Source: Proteobacteria bacterium SG_bin5 (GTDB taxonomy: Bacteria; Pseudomonadota; Alphaproteobacteria; Sphingomonadales; Sphingomonadaceae). From it: a stretch of DNA of 6,110 bases. The translations under genes were made by a program, and so were the position numbers. The DNA lies in assembly GCA_002083475.1 (NCBI GenBank), contig LWDI01000014.1, forward strand, positions 1 to 6,110. Reading direction: 5' to 3'. This document shows positions 1-6,110 of the stretch, piece after piece; the first letter of the stretch is position 1, and each line of letters opens with the position of its first letter. Under the pieces are notes generated by a model. That model ran no database searches. It saw nothing but the letters and a program-made list of their open reading frames with translations, and was not told the DNA's origin.

Positions 1-1588
1 GCGCGCCGCCGCCGCCGCGCGCGATGCCGCGCGCCCGGCGCGGATCGCGCCGCTGCCCGCCGGGGTCGAACGCCCCAGCCGCGAAGTGCTGCTCTCGATC
101 GGCGAGGGCGAACTGATCACGCTCCCCGCCGCCGTCGCCGATGTGTGGGTCTCCGCTCCCAATGTCGCCGATGTTTACGTCCGCGATCCGCGCCACATCA
201 ATTTGTTCGGCATCGCCTTCGGCGAAGCGACCGTGTTCGCGACCGACCGCGCGGGCCAAGTCGTTTATTCGACGCGGGTGCGCGTCGCGCAGAATATCAC
301 CGCGGTCGATCGCATGTTGCAGGCGGCGTTGCCGGGGGCGAACATCACCGTCACCATGGCGGGTCAGCTCGCGGTGCTCAACGGCACGGTCGGCTCGCCC
401 GATGACATCGCCCAGGCGCAAGCGCTGGTCACCTCGGCGCTCAACCCGGGCGTCGATCCCAACGCGCCCGGCGCGCAGCTCAAGATCGCGGTCATCAACC
501 GGCTGAAGACCGCGACGCCGCTGCAAGTCAATCTTCAGGTCAAATTCGCCGAGGTCAGCCGTAACTTCGTCAAGAACATCGGCGTCAATCTGCAGAACCG
601 CGACAGCGGCAATTTCCTCTTCGGCATCACCCAGGGCCGCCAGGGCGCCATCACCACCGTGCCCGGCACGTTCACCCCGACCGCGCCGGTCGATGCCAAT
701 GGCGCGCGCCCGGGCCAAACGCTGTTTCAATTCCCCGGTGGGATCGCCAACGGCACCACGCTCGGCGCCGCTGGCCGCTTCCTGGGGATGGACTTCCTCA
801 GCTCGCTCGATCTCGCCGAGCGCAACGGGCAAGTGACGACGCTCGCCGAGCCCAATCTCACCGTGCTTTCGGGCGAAACCGGCAGCTTCCTGGCGGGTGG
901 CGAAATTCCGATCCCGATCAGCCAGGGGCTGGGCGCGGTGTCGGTCGAATATAAGCAATATGGCGTCAGCCTTTCCTATACGCCGACGGTCTTGGCGGAC
1001 GGGCGGATCAGCCTGCGCGTGCGCCCCGAAGTCTCGCAGCTGACGAGCAACGGCGCGGTGCAGATCGGCGGCACGACCATCCCGGCGCTCTCGACCCGGC
1101 GCGCGGAGACGACGCTCGAGCTCGGCTCGGGGCAGAGCTTCATGATCGCCGGGCTGTTGCAGAACAATCACAACAACTCGATCGATCAGGCGCCGGGCCT
1201 GGGCGACGTGCCGATCCTCGGCGCGCTGTTCCGCTCCAATTCGTTCCAGCGCAACGAAACCGAGCTGGTGATCGTGATCACGCCTTATCTGGTGAAGCCG
1301 GTCAACGCCGGCGACATCGCGCTGCCGACCGACGGCTATAAGGCGCCGACCGATCTCGGCCGCGTGTTCCTGGGCGAACTCGGCAAGGGCACCACCGGCG
1401 GCAGCCGCCCCAAGCCGAGCCTCGCCGCGCCCGAAAGCGCGCAGCCCACGATCGGCGTGCTCGGCGCGCCCCCCGTCGGCGCGCCGCCCGCCCCCGCCCA
1501 GCCGGCGAGCCGCGGGCGCGAGGAAAAGGCGATGCCCGCCGATCCGCGTAAACAGCCCAGCGCCGCGCCGGGCTTCAGCCTGCAATGA
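1..1588 (+). CDS. cpaC: Tad/Flp pilus outer-membrane secretin CpaC (RcpA), 5' end missing
   Basis: CpaC is the secretin that forms the outer-membrane channel for the Flp pilus. The frame is open from base 2 with no stop, so the true start and signal peptide lie upstream. Residues are counted here from the GTG codon at 86. Residues 1-65 match the N-terminal pilus-formation domain (VSAPNVADVYV, then FGEATVFATD). Residues 70-117 look like a BON-type domain (NITVTMAGQLAVLNGTV). Residues 143-170 hold the linker PLQVNLQVKFAEVSRNFVKN. The secretin domain spans about 240-405, with LAEPNLTVLSGETGSFLAGG, then GSGQSFMIAGLLQN, then the C-terminal signature GLGDVPILGALFRSNSFQR followed by ELVIVITPYLV. Residues 406-435 (PTDGYKAPTDLGRVFLGEL) are usual in CpaC. 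Residues 437-500 are a Pro/Ala-rich tail, probably disordered. cpaD follows 16 bases after the TGA, as in other cpa operons. Domain calls are from motif recognition; family identity is very secure. Confidence 0.96.
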   Translation, partial: RAAAAARDAARPARIAPLPAGVERPSREVLLSIGEGELITLPAAVADVWVSAPNVADVYVRDPRHINLFGIAFGEATVFATDRAGQVVYSTRVRVAQNITAVDRMLQAALPGANITVTMAGQLAVLNGTVGSPDDIAQAQALVTSALNPGVDPNAPGAQLKIAVINRLKTATPLQVNLQVKFAEVSRNFVKNIGVNLQNRDSGNFLFGITQGRQGAITTVPGTFTPTAPVDANGARPGQTLFQFPGGIANGTTLGAAGRFLGMDFLSSLDLAERNGQVTTLAEPNLTVLSGETGSFLAGGEIPIPISQGLGAVSVEYKQYGVSLSYTPTVLADGRISLRVRPEVSQLTSNGAVQIGGTTIPALSTRRAETTLELGSGQSFMIAGLLQNNHNNSIDQAPGLGDVPILGALFRSNSFQRNETELVIVITPYLVKPVNAGDIALPTDGYKAPTDLGRVFLGELGKGTTGGSRPKPSLAAPESAQPTIGVLGAPPVGAPPAPAQPASRGREEKAMPADPRKQPSAAPGFSLQ

Positions 1589-1591
1589 TCC

Positions 1592-1595
1592 GGAG
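1592..1595 (+). promoter_or_regulatory. Ribosome binding site of cpaD
   Basis: GGAG lies 9 bases before the ATG at 1605, inside the short cpaC-cpaD gap. It supports that ATG, which also places the lipoprotein signal at the very N-terminus. Confidence 0.7.
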
Positions 1596-1604
1596 ATCGA
1601 CCCG

Positions 1605-2240
1605 ATGAAACCGCGTCCGCTGCTCGCCTTCGCCCTGCCCGCGCTGCTCGCCGCCTGCACGGGGACCCAGAATCGCGGGCTCGAATCGGTCCACCAACCG
1701 GTCGTCTCGCGCACCGATTACGCGTTCGACGTCGGCACCGACGCGAGCGGCCTGGCGGCGGGCGAGGCGCAGCGGCTGGCGGGCTGGCTGGCCTCGCTCA
1801 AGCTGAGCTATGGCGACCGCGTCGCGATCGACGATGGCGCGGCCGGCACGAGCCCCGCGGCGCGCGCGCAGATCGCCGGCATCATCGCGCCTTATGGGCT
1901 GATGCTGAGCGACGGCGCGCCGATCACCCAGGCGGCGGTCGCGCCGGGCACGCTGCGGGTGGTCGTCACCCGTTCGGTCGCGCGCGTGCCGGGCTGCCCC
2001 GATTTCACCCGCGTCCAATATCCCGAATTCGAGGGCAATAGCGGCTCGAACCACGGCTGTGCGACCAATACCAATTTGGCGGCGATGGTCGCGCGGCCCG
2101 AGGATCTGGTGCTCGGCCAGACGGGCGCGGTCGCGATCGATCCGGTGACCGGCGCGCGCGCGGTCAACACGCTGCGCGCCGCGCCGCCGACGGGCGCGGG
2201 CAACCAGATCAAAACGGAACGCGCCAAGGGAGGCAATTGA
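1605..2240 (+). CDS. cpaD: Tad pilus lipoprotein CpaD
   Basis: CpaD is a lipoprotein component of Tad systems that works with the CpaC secretin at the outer membrane. The 211-residue product starts with a short basic region (MKPRP), a hydrophobic stretch and the lipobox LLAAC. This predicts cleavage before Cys18, lipid attachment and export by Sec. The family signature is near the C-terminus: PGCPDF at 129-134 and NHGCATNTNLAAMVARPEDL at 149-168, followed by a DPVTGARAVNTLR segment. Two cysteines, C131 and C152, flank the signature and could form a periplasmic disulfide (inference). The middle (about 50-125) resembles the usual CpaD region with an alternating helix/strand character. The length is normal for the family. 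The start is fixed by a GGAG 9 bases upstream and by the signal peptide. cpaE begins 1 base after the TGA, so the two are probably translationally coupled. Confidence 0.93.
   Translation: MKPRPLLAFALPALLAACTGTQNRGLESVHQPVVSRTDYAFDVGTDASGLAAGEAQRLAGWLASLKLSYGDRVAIDDGAAGTSPAARAQIAGIIAPYGLMLSDGAPITQAAVAPGTLRVVVTRSVARVPGCPDFTRVQYPEFEGNSGSNHGCATNTNLAAMVARPEDLVLGQTGAVAIDPVTGARAVNTLRAAPPTGAGNQIKTERAKGGN
2226..2233 (+). promoter_or_regulatory. Strong Shine-Dalgarno of cpaE inside the cpaD 3' end
   Basis: AAGGGAGG, the best ribosome binding site in the window, lies 8 bases before the cpaE ATG at 2242 and within the last codons of cpaD. It decides the cpaE start. Together with the 1-base gap it suggests coupled translation with strong independent loading for CpaE. 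Confidence 0.8.
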
Positions 2241-2241
2241 G

Positions 2242-3537
2242 ATGAACGCACCTTGGCGTCCCACCACGCGTGACCCGTTCGTCGGCTTCGTCTGCGACGA
2301 ACCGACCGCCGAGACGATCCGCAATATCGCGGGCGAACTCGGCTGGGCGCCCGAAAAGGTCAACAAGGGCGGCCTGCGCAACGCCGTTCAGACGCTGTCG
2401 GTCGCCGCGAGCCCGCAAATCCTGTTCGTCGACCTGTCCGAAAGCGGCGATCCGCTCAACGACATCAACGCGCTCGCCGAAGTGTGCGAGCCGGGCACGG
2501 TGGTGATCGCCGCCGGCCAGGTGAACGACGTGCGGCTCTACCGCGATCTCGTCGCGAGCGGCATTCAGGATTATCTGCTCAAGCCCTTGAGCCCCGATCT
2601 GCTGCGCGAGGCGTTCGCGACCGCGCAGGCGCTGCTCAATGCCCCCAAGCCGGTCGATCTGGGGGTCGAGCGGCCGCATTGCAGCATCGCGGTGATCGGC
2701 ACGCGCGGCGGGGTCGGCGCGTCGACCATCGCCACCTCGCTCGCCTGGCTGATCAGCGAGAAACACGCGCGCGCGACCGCGCTGCTCGATCTCGACGTAC
2801 ATTTCGGCACCGCCGCGCTCGCGCTCGATCTCGAACCCGGGCGCGGCCTCACCGACGCGATCGAAAACCCCAGCCGTATCGACGGGCTGTTCATCGAGCG
2901 CGCGATGGTGCGCGCGGGCGAGCGGCTCGCGATCCTCTCGGCCGAAGCGCCGATCAACGCGCCGCTCATCAGCGACGGCTCGGCTTTCTATCAGCTGCAA
3001 GAGGAAATGCGCGCGGCGTTCGAATGCACCATCACCGATCTGCCGCGCGCGATGCTCGTCAACCATCCGCATCTGATGAGCGAGGTGCAGGTCGCGGTGA
3101 TCGTCACCGAACTGACGCTGGCGGCGGCGCGCGACACGATCCGCATCCTCGCCTGGCTCAAGCAGAATGCGTCGCAGGCGCAGCCCTTCGTGCTCGCCAA
3201 CAAGGTCCATGGCGCCGCGCCGCTCGAAATCAGCCGCAAGGATTTCGAAAATTCGATCGAGCGCAAGGTCGATGTGCTGCTCAACTTCGATCAGAAGCTC
3301 GCCGCTCAGGCGGCCAAGCTCGGCAAGACGCTCGCCGAGGCGGGCAAGGGCAGCAAGACGATCGCGCCGCTGCTGCCGCTCGCCACGCGGCTGTTGAGCG
3401 TGACCGACGGCTTCGAGGAAGCGCCGGCCAAGGGCGGCAAGGCCAAGCCCCAGGACGGCGCCAAGCAAGGCGGCTCGCTGCTCGGCAAATTCGCCGATCT
3501 GAAAGCCATGATGCCCAAGCGCGCGCCCAAGGCGTGA
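2242..3537 (+). CDS. cpaE: CpaE/TadZ-type pilus localisation protein (receiver-like domain plus MinD/ParA-like ATPase fold)
   Basis: CpaE/TadZ proteins are cytoplasmic factors that set the cellular position of the Tad machine, often at a pole. The 431-residue product has two parts. Residues 12-130 are receiver-like: D19-E20 after the first strand, D64 in LFVDLSESGDP at the phospho-acceptor position, and K114 in YLLKP. The usual Thr/Ser after strand 4 appears to be Ala (VVIAAGQ), so phosphorylation is uncertain. Residues 147-390 are MinD/ParA-like: a deviant Walker A, TRGGVGAST (154-162), with Arg and Ala where the two lysines normally lie; LLDLDVHFGT at 181-190; and a Walker B-like ITDLPR at 264-269. 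Such deviant P-loops are known in this family. The tail (393-431) is Lys/Gly-rich and basic. The start is supported by the AAGGGAGG site. The gene follows cpaD by 1 base and precedes tadB by 34 bases. The usual cpaF neighbour is missing. Confidence 0.94.
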   Translation: MNAPWRPTTRDPFVGFVCDEPTAETIRNIAGELGWAPEKVNKGGLRNAVQTLSVAASPQILFVDLSESGDPLNDINALAEVCEPGTVVIAAGQVNDVRLYRDLVASGIQDYLLKPLSPDLLREAFATAQALLNAPKPVDLGVERPHCSIAVIGTRGGVGASTIATSLAWLISEKHARATALLDLDVHFGTAALALDLEPGRGLTDAIENPSRIDGLFIERAMVRAGERLAILSAEAPINAPLISDGSAFYQLQEEMRAAFECTITDLPRAMLVNHPHLMSEVQVAVIVTELTLAAARDTIRILAWLKQNASQAQPFVLANKVHGAAPLEISRKDFENSIERKVDVLLNFDQKLAAQAAKLGKTLAEAGKGSKTIAPLLPLATRLLSVTDGFEEAPAKGGKAKPQDGAKQGGSLLGKFADLKAMMPKRAPKA

Positions 3538-3540
3538 GCC

Positions 3541-3569
3541 GCGCGCGCCGAATTTTGGAGACCGCGCGC
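3541..3569 (+). promoter_or_regulatory. Possible GC-only hairpin with the tadB ribosome binding site in its loop
   Basis: GCGCGCG (3541-3547) can pair with CGCGCGC (3563-3569), giving a 7-bp stem and a 15-base loop. The loop contains TTGGAG (3555-3560), the only plausible Shine-Dalgarno for the tadB ATG at 3572, 11 bases downstream. No T-tract follows the stem, so it does not look like an intrinsic terminator. It could modulate tadB translation or RNA stability between cpaE and tadB. Alternating GC runs are common in this DNA, so the pairing could be chance. Confidence 0.35.
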
Positions 3570-3571
3570 TG

Positions 3572-4549
3572 ATGCCGCCGATGCTTGCCCTTGCCCTGCT
3601 GGTGCTCGGCGCGCTCGCCGCGCTGGGGCTGTTGGTGCTCGCGACGAGCGGCCCCAATGCCGATCGCATCAAGACGCGGCGGCTGAAGTCGCTCACCGAG
3701 CGGCATATCGGCACCCCCGCGGCGACGGTCGAGGCGCAACTGCGCAAGATCAAGACGAATCAGGCGACGCGGATCGACCAGGCGTTTCTGCGCTTCCTGC
3801 CCAATCCCGCCCAGCTGCAAAAGCGGTTGGCGATGACCGGGCAGAATTGGACCGTGGGCCAATATGGCATGGTCTCCGCGGGCATTTTGGTCACGGTCGG
3901 GGCGCTGTTGACGCTGCGCGGCATGCCGGTCATCCTCGCGTTGCTGCTCGGCCTGTTCCTCGCGGCCTGGCTGCCGCATATGGTGGTCGGCATGGCGATC
4001 GGGCGCCGGGTGAAGAAATTCACCGCCAAATTCCCCGATGCGATCGAATTGCTCGTGCGCGGGCTGCGCTCTGGCCTGCCGATCGGCGAGACGATGCAGG
4101 TCGTCTCGCAGGAAGTGCAAGGTCCGGTCGGCGTCGAATTCCGCGCGATCACCGACAAGATGAAGATCGGCCGCACCATGGACGTGGCGCTCCAGGAAAC
4201 CGCCGATCGGCTCGGCACGCCCGAATTTCAATTCTTCTGCATCACCATCGCCATTCAGCGCGAGACCGGCGGCAACCTGGCCGAGACGCTCTCGAACCTG
4301 GCGACGGTGCTGCGCGGGCGCGCGCAAATGAAGCTCAAGATCAAGGCGATGTCGTCCGAATCCAAGGCCTCGGCCTATATCGTCGGCTCGCTGCCGTTCA
4401 TCGTCTTCGGCTTGGTGTGGATGGTCAACCAGGAATATCTGATGCACTTCTTCACCGATCAACGCCTGATGGTCGCCGGCATCGGCGGGCTGATCTGGAT
4501 GAGCATCGGTGCCTTCATCATGGCCAAGATGGTCAGTTTCGAGATTTAG
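3572..4549 (+). CDS. tadB: Tad pilus inner-membrane platform protein TadB
   Basis: TadB is one of two GspF-like inner-membrane proteins that form the platform of the Tad pilus machine, on which the CpaF/TadA ATPase acts. The 325-residue product has an N-terminal membrane segment (about 5-25) and a basic cytoplasmic stretch (32-85). Two more segments lie at about 98-116 and 118-140. A T2SSF domain (about 154-283) opens with FPDAIELLVRGLRSG and contains QRETGGNLAETLSNL (229-243). Final membrane segments are at about 267-287 and 299-320. Length and topology are normal for TadB. The ATG at 3572 is preferred over the in-frame ATG at 3581 because TTGGAG at 3555-3560 is 11 bases from the first and 20 from the second. 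The upstream gap to cpaE is 34 bases and tadC follows after 3 bases. The TadB/TadC split rests on order and on the N-terminal layout. Confidence 0.94.
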   Translation: MPPMLALALLVLGALAALGLLVLATSGPNADRIKTRRLKSLTERHIGTPAATVEAQLRKIKTNQATRIDQAFLRFLPNPAQLQKRLAMTGQNWTVGQYGMVSAGILVTVGALLTLRGMPVILALLLGLFLAAWLPHMVVGMAIGRRVKKFTAKFPDAIELLVRGLRSGLPIGETMQVVSQEVQGPVGVEFRAITDKMKIGRTMDVALQETADRLGTPEFQFFCITIAIQRETGGNLAETLSNLATVLRGRAQMKLKIKAMSSESKASAYIVGSLPFIVFGLVWMVNQEYLMHFFTDQRLMVAGIGGLIWMSIGAFIMAKMVSFEI

Positions 4550-4552
4550 CCG

Positions 4553-5569
4553 ATGCTCGCGCTCCTCGCCTTCGTGCCGCAACGCCCGCCGACCCTGATG
4601 GGGGTCGATGTCTATGCGGTCGCGACGATTCTGGTCGCGGTCGCGACCTTCGCGACGCTGTTCGCGGTCTATACCGCGCTGTCGGTGCGCGATCCGATGG
4701 CGAAGCGGGTGAAGGCGCTCAACGAACGCCGCGAGCAATTGAAGGCGGGCATCACCGCTTCGACCTCCAAGCGGCGCGCGAGCCTCATTCGCCAGAACCA
4801 AACCACCGACCGCATCCGCGACATTCTGCAATCGCTCAAGGTGCTGCAAGACGAGCAGCTGAAGGTCGCGCAGCAAAAGCTGCTGCAAGCGGGCATCCGT
4901 TCGAAGGAATATGGCGTCGCGGTGATTTTCGCGCGGCTGGTGCTGCCGATCGTGTTCGGCGGGCTGATGCTCTATCTCGTCTATGGCACCAGCATGTTCG
5001 CCGATTGGTCGCCGCTCAAGGCCTATGGCCTCGTCGCGGGCAGTTTCGTCCTGTCGTACAAGGCGCCCGACATCTATCTCAGCAATCTCATCACCAAGCG
5101 CAGCCACGCGATCCGCAAAGGGCTGCCCGACGCGCTCGATCTGCTGGTGATCTGCGCCGAGGCGGGGTTGACCGTCGACGCCGCCTTCGCCCGCGTCGCG
5201 CGCGAACTCGGCAAGGCCTATCCCGAATTGGGCGAGGAATTCACCCTCACCTCGATCGAACTCGGCTTCCTCACCGATCGCCGCCAGGCCTTCGAAAATC
5301 TGGCGGCGCGCGTCAATCTCGACGCGGTGAAGGGCGTGGTGACGACGATGGTGCAAACCGAGAAATATGGCACCCCGCTCGCCTCGGCGCTGCGCGTGCT
5401 TTCGGCCGAATTCCGCAACGAACGAATGATGCGCGCCGAGGAGAAAGCCGCGCGCCTGCCCGCGATCATGACGGTGCCGCTGATCCTGTTCATTCTGCCG
5501 ACCTTGTTCGTCGTGATCCTGGGTCCGGCGGCCTGTTCGATCGCCGATGCGTTCAGCCATGGGAATTAG
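4553..5569 (+). CDS. tadC: Tad pilus inner-membrane platform protein TadC
   Basis: TadC is the partner of TadB in the inner-membrane platform of the Flp pilus machine. The 338-residue product has a membrane segment at about 20-42 and a charged cytoplasmic region with probable coiled coil (48-118, rich in Lys, Arg, Gln and Glu). Two hydrophobic segments lie at about 124-145 and 155-170. The T2SSF domain (about 191-320) starts with LPDALDLLVICAEAGLTVDA. It ends with EKAARLPAIMTVPLILFILP and a hydrophobic C-terminal anchor ending in LGPA, which is very typical of TadC. The start at 4553 is 3 bases after the tadB stop, so translation is likely coupled. Only a weak GAG precedes it. The in-frame ATG at 4598 (Met16) has no better site upstream and remains possible. 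The tadD-type TPR gene that often follows tadC is not seen next to it. Confidence 0.94.
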   Translation: MLALLAFVPQRPPTLMGVDVYAVATILVAVATFATLFAVYTALSVRDPMAKRVKALNERREQLKAGITASTSKRRASLIRQNQTTDRIRDILQSLKVLQDEQLKVAQQKLLQAGIRSKEYGVAVIFARLVLPIVFGGLMLYLVYGTSMFADWSPLKAYGLVAGSFVLSYKAPDIYLSNLITKRSHAIRKGLPDALDLLVICAEAGLTVDAAFARVARELGKAYPELGEEFTLTSIELGFLTDRRQAFENLAARVNLDAVKGVVTTMVQTEKYGTPLASALRVLSAEFRNERMMRAEEKAARLPAIMTVPLILFILPTLFVVILGPAACSIADAFSHGN

Positions 5570-5611
5570 CGCGCCGAAACAGCGCAAAACCGCGCTTGAT
5601 CGCCGCGCCCC

Positions 5612-5645
5612 CCGGGCTCACAACGATTCGCATGTTCAGGCCCGG
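5612..5645 (+). other. Weak inverted repeat in the tadC downstream spacer
   Basis: CCGGGC (5612-5617) is complementary to GCCCGG (5640-5645) across a 22-base loop, just before the next start codon. The 3' arm overlaps the GGA that would serve as its ribosome binding site. There is no T-tract. A second short pairing, AGCGC (5581-5585) with GCGCT (5592-5596), lies just after the tadC stop. Neither is a convincing terminator. I see no clear promoter in the 85-base spacer. Confidence 0.2.
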
Positions 5646-5654
5646 ATATAGGTG

Positions 5655-6110
5655 ATGACGCTTTCCCCGCTGCTGCTGTTCGCGATCGTCGCGGCCGCCT
5701 TTCTGGGCGGGCTGGCGGCGGGCTATGCCGCCAATCGCAGCGGCGGCGTGTGGCGGCGGCGCTTCATCGTCGAGCGCGACTATTACGCGGCCTATCGCGA
5801 TCAGAGCGAGACGTTGCTCGCCGAAAAGCTGCGCCGCATCGCGCGGCTGGAAAGCGCGCTGGCGCGGCACGACGCGGGCGAGCCCGAGCCGGTCGCGTCC
5901 CAACCCCTCGCCCCCCAGCCGCTCACCGACGCGTCCGAACCCCGGCCGATCGCCGAGGCGGCCGAGGCGCCGCCCATCGCGCCGCCGGAGACCGAGCCCG
6001 AGCGCGCCGACGAGGTCGCGGCGGCACCGCTGCCATCCGCCGAGGTCGAGGCGGCCCCGCTTCCTTCGGTCGAAGCCGAGCCGGCGCCCCACCCCGCACA
6101 CCTGGGCGCT
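5655..6110 (+). CDS. Unidentified membrane-anchored protein with Pro/Ala/Glu-rich region, 3' end missing
   Basis: I do not recognise this gene. The frame runs from ATG 5655 to the last base without a stop, giving 152 visible residues. GTG at 5652 is an adjacent alternative start. Residues 4-26 form one strongly hydrophobic segment (LLLFAIVAAAFLGGLAAGY), followed by a basic flank (VWRRRF), which suggests a single inner-membrane anchor with the rest in the cytoplasm. Residues 36-72 (ERDYYAAYRDQSETLLAEKL, then RRIARLESALARH) are probably a long charged helix or coiled coil. From residue 75 the protein is low-complexity, rich in Pro, Ala and Glu, and acidic. GC-rich third positions match the neighbours, which supports real coding. 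A weak GGA lies 8 bases before the ATG. It follows tadC after 85 bases, so it may or may not belong to the tad operon. A folded C-terminal domain could lie past the window end. Confidence 0.72.
   Translation, partial: MTLSPLLLFAIVAAAFLGGLAAGYAANRSGGVWRRRFIVERDYYAAYRDQSETLLAEKLRRIARLESALARHDAGEPEPVASQPLAPQPLTDASEPRPIAEAAEAPPIAPPETEPERADEVAAAPLPSAEVEAAPLPSVEAEPAPHPAHLGA
6015..6074 (+). repeat. Two imperfect 30-base tandem units in the Pro/Ala-rich region
   Basis: Bases 6015-6044 and 6045-6074 encode VAAAPLPSAE and VEAAPLPSVE, residues 121-140 of the unidentified protein. The DNA units differ at several mostly third-codon positions, so this is an old duplication or a selected peptide repeat and not a recent slippage event. 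Confidence 0.5.

Noticed and set aside
86..88. GTG at 86 as the start of the secretin gene
   Set aside because: The frame is open back to base 2, the N-terminal pilus domain already begins there, and a secretin needs a signal peptide that this start would lack.
1575..2381. A 268-codon open frame on the - strand, antisense to cpaD
   Set aside because: It is Arg/Asp/Ala-rich without a recognisable domain and is opposite a lipoprotein gene with lipobox and family signature.
2209..3753. A 514-codon open frame on the - strand, antisense to cpaE
   Set aside because: Same composition artefact. No ribosome binding site context or domain, and it lies opposite a well-supported cpaE.
3281..5587. A 768-codon open frame on the - strand, antisense to the end of cpaE and all of tadB and tadC
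   Set aside because: The + strand genes are clear family members. The antisense product is a monotonous mix of Arg, His, Asp, Gln and Ala without a domain, as expected from GC-rich codon structure.
5581..5596. Hairpin AGCGC/GCGCT after tadC as a transcription terminator
   Set aside because: The stem is only 5 bp and no T-tract follows. Such pairings are frequent in this GC-rich DNA.
3847..5655. A 602-codon open frame on the + strand, overlapping tadB and tadC in another frame
   Set aside because: An Arg-rich shadow of the tadB/tadC frames without hydrophobic segments or motifs.
5553..6101. A 182-codon open frame on the - strand near the window end
   Set aside because: Gly/Arg-rich and featureless. 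The opposite + frame has a membrane anchor, a charged helix and codon use like its neighbours, so it is the better gene.

Overview
The window is a GC-rich stretch (roughly two thirds G+C by eye), and every gene is on the + strand. It carries the middle of a tad/cpa (tight adherence, Flp-type pilus) assembly locus. Gene content, the cpaC-cpaD-cpaE order, the CpaD signature and the codon use point to an alphaproteobacterium. A sphingomonad is my best guess, but that is a judgement from style and not a proof.

Layout: 1-1588 is the outer-membrane secretin gene cpaC, whose 5' end lies outside the window. 1605-2240 is the lipoprotein gene cpaD. 2242-3537 is the MinD/ParA-like localisation factor gene cpaE (tadZ-type). 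3572-4549 and 4553-5569 are tadB and tadC, the paired inner-membrane platform proteins with T2SSF domains. The gaps are 16, 1, 34 and 3 bases, so these five genes look like one transcription unit with translational coupling at cpaD/cpaE and tadB/tadC. After an 85-base spacer, a sixth open frame (5655-6110) starts and runs off the window end. It has one N-terminal membrane anchor, a charged probable helix and a Pro/Ala/Glu-rich region, and I do not recognise it.

How the parts work together: CpaC forms the outer-membrane channel and CpaD is its lipoprotein partner. CpaE places the machine in the cell. TadB and TadC form the inner-membrane platform on which the motor ATPase acts to extrude Flp pilin. 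The motor gene cpaF (tadA), usually between cpaE and tadB, is not there: those genes are only 34 bases apart. Pilin, prepilin peptidase and cpaB are also outside what can be seen.

I found no RNA genes, mobile elements, CRISPR arrays or convincing terminators. No stretch longer than 300 bases lacks a gene. I see no sign of an undescribed system. The points most worth checking are the missing cpaF, the GC-only hairpin around the tadB ribosome binding site, the lysine-free P-loop of CpaE and the unidentified sixth gene.
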